Assembly (NCBI RefSeq): GCF_001465595.2
Contig: NZ_CP013481.2
Location: forward strand, 4,216,001 to 4,280,000
Direction: 5' to 3'
Origin: Pandoraea apista
GTDB lineage: Bacteria; Pseudomonadota; Gammaproteobacteria; Burkholderiales; Burkholderiaceae
DNA length: 64,000 nucleotides
The notes below the pieces were generated by a model. That model was not told where the DNA came from, did not search any database, and saw only the letters and a list, made by a program, of their open reading frames with translations. The position numbers and the translations under genes were made by a program. Below, one piece after another: positions 28,564 through 36,699 of this stretch. Numbering within the stretch: position 1 is the stretch's first letter; every line of letters begins with the position of its first letter.

Positions 28564-29865
28564 TTACGCGGCCAATGCGCGAATCATGCCGGCGGCCACT
28601 GTGTGGTGCGTGGCTTCGTCGATCAGCACGAACGCGCCCGTCGCGGGGTTCACGTCGTAGGTGTCGGCCGCCACCGGCTTTTGCAAGTTCAACTGCACGC
28701 GGCCAATGTCGTTCATGGCGAGCGTGGTCTTTTCCGTGCCGTGCAGGAGCGTGCTCACGTCCAGCACCGTATCCACGCTGCCAATCTTCACGTAGACCGT
28801 GCTGGTGGCTTGCTTGAGCAGGTACTTGCGTTGCGGCGCGAGCGCATCTTCGTCGAACCAGCACACGTCGGCCGACAGTTTGCGCGACGGGGCGAGCGCC
28901 GAGTCGGCGCTCACGAAAGTATCGCCGCGCGACACATCCACGTCCTCGGTCAGACGAATCGTCACACATTGCCCGGCGAAAGCTTCGTCGAGCAGACCCC
29001 GCGGCCCGACGATCTCGGCCACCGTCGCCGAGCGGCCCGCCGGCAACACGCGCAGCGTTTGCCCGACTCGCACCGAGCCGGACTCCACGCGCCCCATGTA
29101 GCCGCGGAAGTCGTCGGCATGCGAACCGTCCTGACGCGCGACCAGTTGCACCGGGAAGCGCAGCTCGCCGCCCAATTGGGCGACCGGCAGCGATTCGAGC
29201 AGGTCGAGCAGCGGCTCGTCCTGATACCAGGGCATGCGCTCGCTTGCGTATACGATGTTGTCGCCCTTGAGCGCCGACACGGGCACGAAGCGCACGTCCT
29301 CAAGCCCCAGACGGTGTGCCAGTTCCAGATAGGCGGCACGAATCGAGTCGAACGTCGTCTCGCTGTAATCCACCAGATCCATCTTGTTGATGGCAACGAT
29401 CACATGCTGCAAACCGAGCAACTTCACAATGGCGCTGTGACGCTTGGTCTGGGCGAGCAACTCGGTACGGCCGTCAACCTGGGTCACGCGCGTGGCATCG
29501 ACCAGCACAATGGCGGCATGCGCCGTCGAGGCGCCCGTGACCATGTTGCGGGTGTACTGCTCGTGGCCCGGCGTGTCGGCAATGATGAATTTGCGGCGCG
29601 CGGTCGTGAAGTAGCGATAGGCGACGTCGATGGTAATGCCCTGCTCGCGTTCGGCTTCCAGGCCGTCGGTCAGCAGCGAGAAGTCGATGTCTTCGCCAGC
29701 GGTGCGCTTGTGCTTCGCACGGGCGAGCGCAGAGAGCTGGTCGGTCAGCACCGATTTGCTGTCGTAGAGCAGGCGGCCGATCAACGTGCTCTTGCCGTCG
29801 TCGACGCTGCCTGCCGTGATGAAACGCAGCACGCCGAGGTCTTCCTGATGCGGGGTGAGGCTCAT
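28564..29865 (-). CDS. cysN: Sulfate adenylyltransferase large (GTPase) subunit
   Basis: A 433-residue elongation-factor-like GTPase. The P-loop GSVDDGKS is at residues 19-26, the switch region contains DTPGHEQYTRNMVTGAS, and the base-recognition motif is NKMD. With CysD it activates sulfate to adenosine 5'-phosphosulfate, using GTP hydrolysis to drive the reaction. It ends without the APS-kinase domain found in NodQ-type fusions, which agrees with the neighbouring cysH being an APS-type rather than PAPS-type reductase. It lies 100 bases after cysD on the same strand. Confidence 0.95.
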   Translation of the reverse strand: MSLTPHQEDLGVLRFITAGSVDDGKSTLIGRLLYDSKSVLTDQLSALARAKHKRTAGEDIDFSLLTDGLEAEREQGITIDVAYRYFTTARRKFIIADTPGHEQYTRNMVTGASTAHAAIVLVDATRVTQVDGRTELLAQTKRHSAIVKLLGLQHVIVAINKMDLVDYSETTFDSIRAAYLELAHRLGLEDVRFVPVSALKGDNIVYASERMPWYQDEPLLDLLESLPVAQLGGELRFPVQLVARQDGSHADDFRGYMGRVESGSVRVGQTLRVLPAGRSATVAEIVGPRGLLDEAFAGQCVTIRLTEDVDVSRGDTFVSADSALAPSRKLSADVCWFDEDALAPQRKYLLKQATSTVYVKIGSVDTVLDVSTLLHGTEKTTLAMNDIGRVQLNLQKPVAADTYDVNPATGAFVLIDEATHHTVAAGMIRALAA

Positions 29866-29965
29866 GATCTCTTCAACTCGATTGCGTGGCCCCGGGTGCG
29901 GCGAATCTGCGCGCCCGGCAAGCCGGTGTCTCTGAACGTAAGGGAAAAGGCTGCCGTCAGGCGCC

Positions 29966-30913
29966 TTAGAAATACCCTTGCTTCTTGCGCTGCTCCATCG
30001 CCGCCTCGGACGTCTGATCGTCCATGCGGGTGGCGCCGCGCTCCGTGATATCGGTCACGGCCGTCTCGGCAATGATCTCGACCGGGCTCGCGGCGATACT
30101 TGCGACCGGGCAGGTGCAACTGATGTCGCCGACCGTACGGAAGCGCACCGATGCTGTCTCGCTCGACTCGCCGTCCTGTTTAGGCGTGAGCGGCGTGACC
30201 GGCACGAGCAAGCCGTTGCGGCGCACGATTTCGCGCTCGTGGGCGTAATAGATCGACGGCAGATCGAGGTTCTCGCGAGCGATGTATTGCCACACGTCCA
30301 GTTCGGTCCAGTTGGAGATCGGGAACACGCGAAGGTGCTCGTCGCCATGCAAACGCGCGTTGAACAGGTGCCACAGTTCAGGCCGCTGCGCCTTGGGGTC
30401 CCACTGGCCGAATTCGTCACGGAACGAGAAGATGCGCTCCTTCGCGCGCGCCTTCTCTTCGTCGCGACGCGCGCCGCCGATCATCGCATCGAAGCCGTGT
30501 TCGGCAATCGTCTCGAGCAGCGTCACGGCCTGTGCCGCGTTACGCGAATCGGTTTCACGGCGCAGACGCACCGTGCCGCGGCGAATCGAATCTTCCACAT
30601 GCCCCACGATCAGTTCGGCGCCAAGCGCCTTGGCGTGACGGTCGCGGAACTCGATCACTTCCGGATAGTTGTGCCCGGTGTCGATGTGCACCAGCGGGAA
30701 CGGCAGCACCGTCTTGCGGTTCGGGCCGAGGCCGAAGGCCTTGAGCGCCAGATGCAGCACCACCACCGAATCCTTGCCGCCCGAGAACAACAGCGCGGGC
30801 TTGCGGCACTCCGCCACGACCTCACGCAGGATGTACATCGATTCGGCTTCGAGCCAGTCCAGATGATCCATTCGCGAGCCATTGGCCTGCGCGACTTCGT
30901 GCATCGCACCCAT
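29966..30913 (-). CDS. cysD: Sulfate adenylyltransferase small (PP-loop) subunit
   Basis: A 315-residue PP-loop enzyme with SGGKDS at residues 44-49, the HLDWLEAESMYILREVVAECRKPALLFS start, and the conserved VHIDTGHNYPEVIEFRD, HLRVFPISNWTELDVWQYI and PLLVPVTPLT-like regions. It catalyses the adenylation of sulfate, with CysN as GTPase partner. The ATG at 30913 has a strong AAGGAAGGGAA site; an ATG at 30904 is a weaker choice. It lies 133 bases after cysH. Confidence 0.95.
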   Translation of the reverse strand: MGAMHEVAQANGSRMDHLDWLEAESMYILREVVAECRKPALLFSGGKDSVVVLHLALKAFGLGPNRKTVLPFPLVHIDTGHNYPEVIEFRDRHAKALGAELIVGHVEDSIRRGTVRLRRETDSRNAAQAVTLLETIAEHGFDAMIGGARRDEEKARAKERIFSFRDEFGQWDPKAQRPELWHLFNARLHGDEHLRVFPISNWTELDVWQYIARENLDLPSIYYAHEREIVRRNGLLVPVTPLTPKQDGESSETASVRFRTVGDISCTCPVASIAASPVEIIAETAVTDITERGATRMDDQTSEAAMEQRKKQGYF

Positions 30914-31046
30914 AGTGTTCCCTTCCTTGACGATTCCGAGATTTCCGAGATTCGATTTGCCACGATTTGCCGCCTCTCACAGGCGCCGCATCGTCATATG
31001 TCTTGTTTGTCTGATCCGCCAGATCCGAGCGGACTTCGCACAGGTC

Positions 31047-31838
31047 TCAGGTCGACTGCACCGAGACGGGGATCTTGCTCAGGTTGCCGGCGTGCAGCCC
31101 ACATTCCTTGCTGTCGCGCGACTCCCACCACCAGCGCCCTGCCCGGCTGTCTTCGCCCGGGCGGATCGCGCGGGTACACGGCTCGCAGCCGATGCTCGGG
31201 TAGCCGCGTGCGTGCAGCGGGTTGACCGGCACGTCGCGCGCTGTCAGGTATGCCCACACCTGCGCTTCGGTCCAGTCGAAGAGCGGGTTGTACTTGGCAA
31301 TGCCGCGCGCGTCGTCATGCTCGGCAAACGCCAGTTCTCCCCGCGTGACCGACTGCTCCCGGCGTTGGCCGGTGAGCCAGGCGTCGGCGTCGGCGAGTGC
31401 GCGGCCGAGCGGTTCGACCTTGCGAATCTGGCAGCATGCCTTGCGCAGATCCACGCTCTCGTAGAACGCGTTTGCGCCATGCTCGGCCACGTATTGCTCG
31501 ACGGCGTCGGCCTGCGGGGCGTACTGCACAACGTCGTAGCCGTAACGCGACTTGATCCGGTCGATCATGCCCAGCGTCTCGGCATGCAAACGACCCGTAT
31601 TGAGCGTGAAGACCGTAATCGGCAGTTGCTCACGCAAGACGACGTGCGTGATGAGCATGTCTTCCGCGGCCAGACTGCTGGCAAACTTCACGTTGCGATG
31701 CGAACCTGCGATGCGTGCGAGGCGCTCGGTCAGCACGGCTTCCATTTCGTCGAGCAGCGCCATGTCCTGATGCTCGGCATCGGTCGCATTCGACGGCACG
31801 GTCGCCGGGGCGGGTTCCCAGCGGGATTCGTTTCGCAT
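31047..31838 (-). CDS. cysH: Adenylylsulfate (APS) reductase, thioredoxin-dependent
   Basis: A 263-residue assimilatory reductase that turns adenylylsulfate into sulfite. It has the two cysteine pairs that hold a [4Fe-4S] cluster in APS-type enzymes, C135-C136 and C218-x2-C221, and the catalytic Cys246 in KECGLHAGN. PAPS-specific enzymes such as that of E. coli lack the cluster cysteines, so APS is the likely substrate. Also visible are FASSLAAEDMLITHVV and TLNTGRLHAETL. The start at 31838 has AAGGAG upstream. It is the second gene of the minus-strand block, 30 bases after the TauE/SafE permease. Confidence 0.93.
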   Translation of the reverse strand: MRNESRWEPAPATVPSNATDAEHQDMALLDEMEAVLTERLARIAGSHRNVKFASSLAAEDMLITHVVLREQLPITVFTLNTGRLHAETLGMIDRIKSRYGYDVVQYAPQADAVEQYVAEHGANAFYESVDLRKACCQIRKVEPLGRALADADAWLTGQRREQSVTRGELAFAEHDDARGIAKYNPLFDWTEAQVWAYLTARDVPVNPLHARGYPSIGCEPCTRAIRPGEDSRAGRWWWESRDSKECGLHAGNLSKIPVSVQST

Positions 31839-31868
31839 GTCGCGAACTCCTTGTTATCTGTGGGGGTG

Positions 31869-32645
31869 TCAGCCGACCAGCTTCACTGCCGCGAGGGTGA
31901 GCGTTGCCGCCAGCGCCCCGCGCACAATGCGCTCGGGCAGGTGGCGGGTGAGCTTCGCCCCCAGCCAGATCCCGGGCAGCGAGCCGATCAACAGACTGCC
32001 GAGCAGCGCCCAGTGCACGGTATCGAGCCAGATATGGCCCAGCGCGGCAATCGCCGTCAGCGGCACGGCGTAAGCAATATCGGTACCGGCGACTTCGGCC
32101 GGCTCCAACTGCGGGTACAACATCAGGATCAGCGTCGCGCCAACCGCACCGGCGCCAATCGAGGAAATCGTCACGAGTGCACCGATCAGCGCGCCGACCA
32201 CTACGGTAGCGACCGCCTGATTGCGGCCCGTCAACTGCCAGTTCGGATGCGCGCGCAGCGCCGCCAGCAGCTTCGCCCGAAACAGCAGGGAGAGCACCGT
32301 GAGCAGAACCGAGGCGGCGATCGTCAGCTTGATGACATGCAGCGCTGCGTCGTCGATGCCGCCCAGACGCTTCAGGAAGAGAATCGTCACCAGCGCTGCG
32401 GGCAGCGCGCCCAGCGTGAGCCGGCGCACGATGTGCCACTTCACATGGCCGTGCGAGCGGTGCGCCACCGTGCCGAAGCTCTTGGTGATCGCCGCAAACG
32501 CCAGATCCGTCCCCACGGCGACCGGCGCTGTGTAGCCAAGCAAGAGCGTGAGCAAAGGCGTCATCAACGAGCCCCCACCGACACCGGTGAGGCCGACCAG
32601 CAGGCCGACGCCAAATCCGGAAAGGGGTTCGAGCCACAGCGACAT
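31869..32645 (-). CDS. TauE/SafE (TSUP) family membrane permease
   Basis: A 258-residue protein with about eight hydrophobic segments and the paired motifs of the TSUP family (GVGLLVGLTGVGGGSLMTPLLTLLLGY near residues 11-37 and AVATVVVGALIGALVTISSIGAGAVGATLIL in the second half). Members move sulfite, sulfonates or other sulfur-containing anions. As the first gene before cysH and divergent from cysB, it could import sulfate or a sulfonate, or export excess sulfite; the direction cannot be told from sequence. The start at 32645 has AGGAA upstream. Confidence 0.88.
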   Translation of the reverse strand: MSLWLEPLSGFGVGLLVGLTGVGGGSLMTPLLTLLLGYTAPVAVGTDLAFAAITKSFGTVAHRSHGHVKWHIVRRLTLGALPAALVTILFLKRLGGIDDAALHVIKLTIAASVLLTVLSLLFRAKLLAALRAHPNWQLTGRNQAVATVVVGALIGALVTISSIGAGAVGATLILMLYPQLEPAEVAGTDIAYAVPLTAIAALGHIWLDTVHWALLGSLLIGSLPGIWLGAKLTRHLPERIVRGALAATLTLAAVKLVG

Positions 32646-32683
32646 GTATGACGTTCCTGTTGGGTGCTAAATGCCTGGCGGGA

Positions 32684-32714
32684 ATAACGTTATCGAAACA
32701 GTGGCACCCACTGT
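32684..32714. promoter_or_regulatory. Palindromes upstream of the TauE/SafE-cysHDN block
   Basis: Two perfect palindromes are five bases apart: ATAACGTTAT at 32684-32693 and ACAGTGG-CAC-CCACTGT at 32698-32714. They lie 39-69 bases upstream of the TauE/SafE start. ATAAC/GTTAT half-sites resemble those recorded for CysB in enteric bacteria, so activation of the sulfate genes by CysB is a reasonable inference. Confidence 0.5.
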
Positions 32715-32752
32715 AATGAAAACGCTATATACTTCAAACGAATTAAAAATTG

Positions 32753-32779
32753 TTTGTATATTTTCTAAAGTTATACAAA
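32753..32779. promoter_or_regulatory. Inverted repeat overlapping the cysB start
   Basis: TTTGTATA (32753-32760) and TATACAAA (32772-32779) are perfect 8-base arms separated by 11 bases; the right arm ends on the A of the cysB ATG. The LysR-box pattern T-N11-A is met. Autorepression of cysB or a start-occluding hairpin in its mRNA are both possible. Confidence 0.55.
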
Positions 32780-33720
32780 TGAATCTGCACCAGTTCCGTT
32801 TTGTGCGCGAGGCCGTTCGTCAGAATTTCAACCTGACTGAGGCCGCCAAGGCGCTATTTACCTCCCAACCCGGGGTGTCCAAGGCCATCATCGAGCTAGA
32901 AGAAGAGCTTGGCGTCGACATCTTTGCCCGGCACGGCAAGCGCATCCGTAACCTCACCGAGCCCGGGCGCATCATCTTCGAGTCCGTCGAGCGAATCCTT
33001 CTAGAGGTGGAAAGCCTCAAGCGGATCGGCAAGGACTACGCCGCGCAGGATCAGGGCAGCCTGACGATTGCCACAACGCACACGCAGGCACGCTATTCGC
33101 TGCCGCATGCGGTGGCCGAGTTCAAGAAGCGCTTCCCGAAGGTACGTCTGTCGATCCTGCAAGGCAGCCCGACGCAGATCGCCGAGATGGTCTTGCACGA
33201 TCAGGCCGATCTGGCCATCGCGACCGAGGCCATCGCCGGCTATAAGGATCTGGTGTCGTTGCCTTGTTATCAGTGGCAGCACGTGGCGGTGGTACCGCCG
33301 GACCATCCGCTGCTGCAATTGCCCTCCGTTGGCATCGAGGATCTCGCGAAGTACCCGCTGATTACTTATGACCCGCAGTTCGCCGGACGCGCCAAGATCG
33401 ATCAGGCGTTCGCGTTGCGTCATGTGCAGCCGGACATCGTGCTCGAAGCCATCGATGCAGACGTCATCAAGACGTATGTGGAACTGGGGCTCGGGGTGGG
33501 GATTCTGGCGGGCGTGGCATTCGACCCTGAGCGCGATCGCAATCTCCGGGCCATCCATGTGGGGCATCTGTTCGGCACGAACGTGACGCGCGTTGCGCTC
33601 AAACAGGGGGCCTATCTGCGTGGATACGTCTTTACCATGGTCGAACTACTGTCGCCGATTCTGACCCGTAAGCTGGTCGAGCAGGCCCTGCGCGGCGAGC
33701 ACGAAAGTTACGAGCTTTGA
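32779..33720 (+). CDS. cysB: CysB-type LysR regulator of sulfur assimilation
   Basis: A 313-residue LysR protein starting MNLHQFRFVREAVRQNFNLTEAA at 32779; an in-frame ATG at 32671 is rejected because it would encode the promoter palindromes. The helix-turn-helix (residues 18-40, AKALFTSQPGVSKAIIELEEEL) and the sulfate-binding-type pocket with TTHTQARYSLPHAV and QGSPTQIAEMV are typical of CysB/Cbl proteins, which sense N-acetylserine and sulfate. Divergent orientation to the cysHDN block supports the assignment. A nested hairpin follows the stop. Confidence 0.93.
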   Translation: MNLHQFRFVREAVRQNFNLTEAAKALFTSQPGVSKAIIELEEELGVDIFARHGKRIRNLTEPGRIIFESVERILLEVESLKRIGKDYAAQDQGSLTIATTHTQARYSLPHAVAEFKKRFPKVRLSILQGSPTQIAEMVLHDQADLAIATEAIAGYKDLVSLPCYQWQHVAVVPPDHPLLQLPSVGIEDLAKYPLITYDPQFAGRAKIDQAFALRHVQPDIVLEAIDADVIKTYVELGLGVGILAGVAFDPERDRNLRAIHVGHLFGTNVTRVALKQGAYLRGYVFTMVELLSPILTRKLVEQALRGEHESYEL

Positions 33721-34099
33721 AAGCTTGACGCGCCGCAAAGTGTCCGCCCGAGTCGGCGGGCTCTTTCGGCGCGGCAAATGCCGTCGAACTCCTCTGCGAC
33801 GTTGACGCGCGCGTCCTCCCTGAGCCCTCTCAAATAGTTTTCAGGGGGATGCGCCACCTGCGAGACGCCGGCGTCAAATCTCTCGATTGCCGACGCGCAC
33901 CACACGGTGACACGCAGGCTAAGCCCCCCGCCCGCACCGACACGTTCCCGGCCTGACGCCCCCAAACCCGAATCGGGAAATCCCCTGTGCGCCCCCGCTG
34001 TTTCGTACGCCTGCCCCGCTGAGCCGGGCACTATTTTTCTTCGATGGCCGAATCCAACCTCTGCGGTATGCTTACGCGATTCGACCCAAAGGAGACCCC
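33721..34099. other. Intergenic region without a convincing gene
   Basis: The 379 bases between cysB and the binding-protein gene contain a nested hairpin at the left end and, at the right, the leader of the next gene with an AAAGGAG ribosome site at 34089-34095. An open frame on the minus strand across this region has no recognisable protein features. No repeat or RNA gene was seen. Confidence 0.5.
33729..33773 (+). terminator. Nested hairpin after cysB, possible terminator
   Basis: The outer stem CGCGCCG (33729-33735) pairs with CGGCGCG (33767-33773), continued after one bulged base by AAAG (33737-33740) with CTTT (33763-33766). An inner stem CCGCC/GGCGG lies at 33744-33748 and 33755-33759. 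It starts eight bases after the cysB stop. There is no T run, so termination strength is uncertain. Confidence 0.5.
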
Positions 34100-35269
34100 A
34101 TGCGCTCACCTGTTCGCGGCATCCGTTTGTCGGGCGTGCTGCTTGCCATGACCCTCGCCGGCGTTGTGACGGCGGCTCGCGCCGACATCACCGTCGGCAT
34201 CGATCTGTCGTCGACCGGCCCGGCGGCCGCCATCGGCATTGCCAGCAAGAACGCCATGCAACTATGGCCCGACCAGATCGGCGGGCAGAAGGCGCATTAC
34301 CTCTTTCTCGACGACGGCTCCGACCCCGGTACGGCCGTGAAGAACGCGCGCAAGCTCATCAGCGAAAACAAGGTCGACGTCATCGTCGGCCCGAACATCA
34401 CGCCGAGCGCGCTGGCCATGCTTGATCCGATTTCCGAAGCGCAGACGCCGATGATCACGTTGATCGGATCGGCCGTTGCTGTAGAGCCGCAAGATGCCAA
34501 GCGCCGCTGGGCTTTCAAGATGGCGGCGAACGATTCCGCCATGGCCGACGTGATGACCCGCTACATGGCGAACCATGGAATCAAGACGGTGGGTTTCATC
34601 GGCTTTGCCGATGCCTATGGTGAGAGCTGGTGGAAAGAATTCTCGAAGTTTGCCGAACTGCGCAAGCTGAAGATCGTGGCGCAAGAGCGTTTCAACCGGA
34701 CGGACACGAGCGTCACGGGTCAGGTCCTGAAGCTCATGGCAAGCAAACCGGACGCCATTCTGGTAGCCGGGTCGGGCACCCCTGCCGCGCTGCCGCAGCG
34801 CACCCTGCAAGAGCGTGGCTACGCCGGAAAGATCTATCAGACGCACGGCATCGCCACCTATGACTTCGTTCGCGTGGGCGGGAAGGACGTCGAGGGCACC
34901 CTGTTCCCGACGCAGCCGGGGGTCGTCGCCAAGACGTTGCCTGCGGGGCATCCGGCACGCACCGCGGCATTGGCGTTCACGCGGAAGTACGAGGCGAAGT
35001 ACGGGGCCGACACCGTCACGCAGTTCGCCGCCGACGCCTATGGCGTGTGGGATCTGCTCAACGACGCCGTACCGCGCGCAGCGAAGGTGGCGGCACCGGG
35101 CACACCGGCGTTCCGCAGCGCACTTCGCGACGCGCTCGAATCCACGCACAATCTCGCGATCCCGAACGGCATCATGAATCTGAGCCCCCAGGATCACGTG
35201 GGACTGGATCAGCGTGCCGGCGTGATGGGCCAGATCAGGAATGGCAAGTTTGTGTACGTCTCGGACTGA
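34100..35269 (+). CDS. ABC transporter periplasmic binding protein, branched-chain amino acid (LivJ) type
   Basis: A 389-residue type I periplasmic binding protein. The signal peptide ends near ADARA-like VTAARA (about residue 28). The mature protein starts DITVGIDLSSTGPAAAIGIASKNAMQLWP and contains VDVIVGPNITPSALAMLDPISEAQTPMITL and VGFIGFADAYGESWWKEF, typical of the Leu/Ile/Val-binding family; in Burkholderiaceae many such proteins bind aromatic or other carboxylates. No permease or ATPase gene is adjacent, so it must share membrane components encoded elsewhere. The next gene begins eight bases after its stop and is probably co-transcribed. Confidence 0.88.
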   Translation: MRSPVRGIRLSGVLLAMTLAGVVTAARADITVGIDLSSTGPAAAIGIASKNAMQLWPDQIGGQKAHYLFLDDGSDPGTAVKNARKLISENKVDVIVGPNITPSALAMLDPISEAQTPMITLIGSAVAVEPQDAKRRWAFKMAANDSAMADVMTRYMANHGIKTVGFIGFADAYGESWWKEFSKFAELRKLKIVAQERFNRTDTSVTGQVLKLMASKPDAILVAGSGTPAALPQRTLQERGYAGKIYQTHGIATYDFVRVGGKDVEGTLFPTQPGVVAKTLPAGHPARTAALAFTRKYEAKYGADTVTQFAADAYGVWDLLNDAVPRAAKVAAPGTPAFRSALRDALESTHNLAIPNGIMNLSPQDHVGLDQRAGVMGQIRNGKFVYVSD

Positions 35270-35276
35270 TCGCGGC

Positions 35277-36161
35277 ATGACGACATACACGATAGCGTTT
35301 ATCGGGCTGGGCGCCATGGGCGGCCAGATGGTTCGTCATCTGATGGCGGCGGGGCACCGGTTGCATTTGTATGCGCGTCGGCCCGAGGCCGCCGCGCCGT
35401 TCGTCGAGCAGGGCGCGAAGGCGTTCGCATCGCCCGCGCAGGCGGCGGCGGAGGCGGACTTCGTCATCACCAACGTCACGACCACACAAGACGTGGAAGC
35501 GGTACTGCTTGGCGCCGAGGGCGTGGTACATCAGGCGCGTGCGGGCACCGTCTGCATCGATCACAGCACGATTTCAGCGGAGGCAACGCGGCGCATGGCG
35601 GCACGTCTGGCGCGCCATGAGATTACGCTCGTGGACGCACCCGTGTCAGGTGGACCGTCCCGCGCTGCGGATGCTTCGCTGTCGATCATGGTCGGGGCGT
35701 CGGGCGAGGTCTTTGAAAAGGTCAGGCCGTTGCTGTCGATCCTGGGCACGACGATCACGCATGTGGGTGACGTGGGGGCGGGGCAAGTGGCGAAAGCCTG
35801 CAACCAGATCGTTCAGGTGATCAACATTCAGGGCATTGCAGAGGCGATGATGTTCGCCGCGCGCAGCGGCGTGGATCAGGACAAGGTCATCGAAGCGATT
35901 TCGCAGGGGCTGGCGGGTAGTCGAATGCTCGACATGATGGGTCCCAAAATGGCGCATCGGGATTTTGCTGCGGGGATCGAAGCGCGTCTGCACGACAAGG
36001 ATTTCACCATGATCCTGGAGGCTGTGGCCGATGCAGGGCTATCGCTGCCCGCGCTGACGCTGGTAAAGGGGCAGTTGTCCGCGTTGATGGAGAACGGCTG
36101 GGGCCATGACGACACGTCGTCGCTGCTGCGCGTTCTGGAGGGGCAACAACAGGTTCACTGA
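35277..36161 (+). CDS. NAD(P)-dependent beta-hydroxyacid dehydrogenase (HIBADH/GarR family)
   Basis: A 294-residue protein of the 3-hydroxyisobutyrate dehydrogenase family. The Rossmann motif is FIGLGAMGGQM near residues 8-18; the substrate-binding DAPVSGGPSRAADASLSIMVG is near 117-137; and VGAGQVAKACNQIVQ contains the catalytic lysine. KDFTMILEAVADAGLSLPAL closes the pattern. It could reduce tartronate semialdehyde or oxidise 3-hydroxyisobutyrate or similar acids; the exact substrate is not shown. The ATG at 35277 was preferred to one at 35241, which lies inside the upstream gene. It follows the binding-protein gene by seven bases. Confidence 0.88.
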   Translation: MTTYTIAFIGLGAMGGQMVRHLMAAGHRLHLYARRPEAAAPFVEQGAKAFASPAQAAAEADFVITNVTTTQDVEAVLLGAEGVVHQARAGTVCIDHSTISAEATRRMAARLARHEITLVDAPVSGGPSRAADASLSIMVGASGEVFEKVRPLLSILGTTITHVGDVGAGQVAKACNQIVQVINIQGIAEAMMFAARSGVDQDKVIEAISQGLAGSRMLDMMGPKMAHRDFAAGIEARLHDKDFTMILEAVADAGLSLPALTLVKGQLSALMENGWGHDDTSSLLRVLEGQQQVH

Positions 36162-36282
36162 ATCATGGCAAGGCGGGCTTGTGGCCGGAAGAAATTTCGG
36201 TCATAATCTCGCCTTCGTCCGGTGAGCCATCGAGGTTTATCGAACGAGTCACGCTGCGACACCGCTCGGTGAACGCACACCC

Positions 36283-36367
36283 GCCCAGGTGGTGAAATTG
36301 GTAGACGCAGGGGACTCAAAATCCCCCGCCGCAAGGCGTGCCGGTTCGATTCCGGCCCTGGGCACCA
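36283..36367 (+). tRNA. tRNA-Leu (anticodon CAA)
   Basis: An 85-base gene including the encoded CCA. The acceptor stem pairs GCCCAGG (36283-36289) with CCTGGGC (36357-36363), followed by A and CCA. The D-arm contains TGGTGAAATTGGTAGACGC. The anticodon stem GGGGA/TCCCC encloses the loop CTCAAAA, giving anticodon CAA, which reads UUG. A leucine-type long variable arm (CGCCGCAAGGCG) and the T-arm GCCGGTTCGATTCCGGC complete the fold. It stands alone in the 540-base interval between the dehydrogenase gene and the BKACE gene. Confidence 0.97.
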
Positions 36368-36699
36368 CAAGATCTATATCCCGTAAGGCTTTCCCGGTTG
36401 TTTGGCGTAATTTTGGCGCCGGCATGTGCAGCCCGTCCGTAGATACGCCCGGTTGGCGAAGTCGGCACCGGTTATGCGGCATCTCAAAAACGGCTTGTCG
36501 TTCAGCGAACGGAATTAGAGCGTAAGCCGCTGATTTCCCATACGCACTCTCCGCACCATCTCAATTTTTGCCGCAAGCCAATAGGCGGGTACCGGCCCGA
36601 CGCGGACATCCCAACCGCAGACTGGGATGTCCGCCCCGTGGCCGCGACGGACAACCTCCCCCCCCCGAGCCCGAATGGGTTCGAAAGCCAGTGTTCCTG
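36368..36699. other. Intergenic region after tRNA-Leu
   Basis: This 332-base stretch holds no convincing gene. It contains a 12-bp perfect hairpin at 36602-36634 and a run of nine C at 36658-36666. I looked for a repeat of the tRNA 3' end or an integrase remnant and found neither in the window. Confidence 0.5.
36602..36634. terminator. Hairpin downstream of the BKACE operon, possible terminator
   Basis: GCGGACATCCCA (36602-36613) pairs perfectly with TGGGATGTCCGC (36623-36634) around a nine-base loop. It lies 66 bases past the BKACE stop on the minus strand. No T run follows on either strand, so it may instead protect the mRNA end. Confidence 0.45.

Noticed and set aside
27688..30048. A 786-codon open frame on the plus strand across cobA, cysN and part of cysD.
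   Set aside because: It is antisense to three genes with complete family motifs and has an Arg/His-rich composition typical of mirror frames in GC-rich DNA.
33708..34109. A 133-codon minus-strand frame in the cysB/binding-protein gap.
   Set aside because: It overlaps the end of cysB and the start of the next gene, has no ribosome site and no recognisable features.
36155..36370. A 71-codon minus-strand frame containing PGPESNRHALRRGILSPL.
   Set aside because: This is the well-known false protein read antisense to tRNA-Leu.
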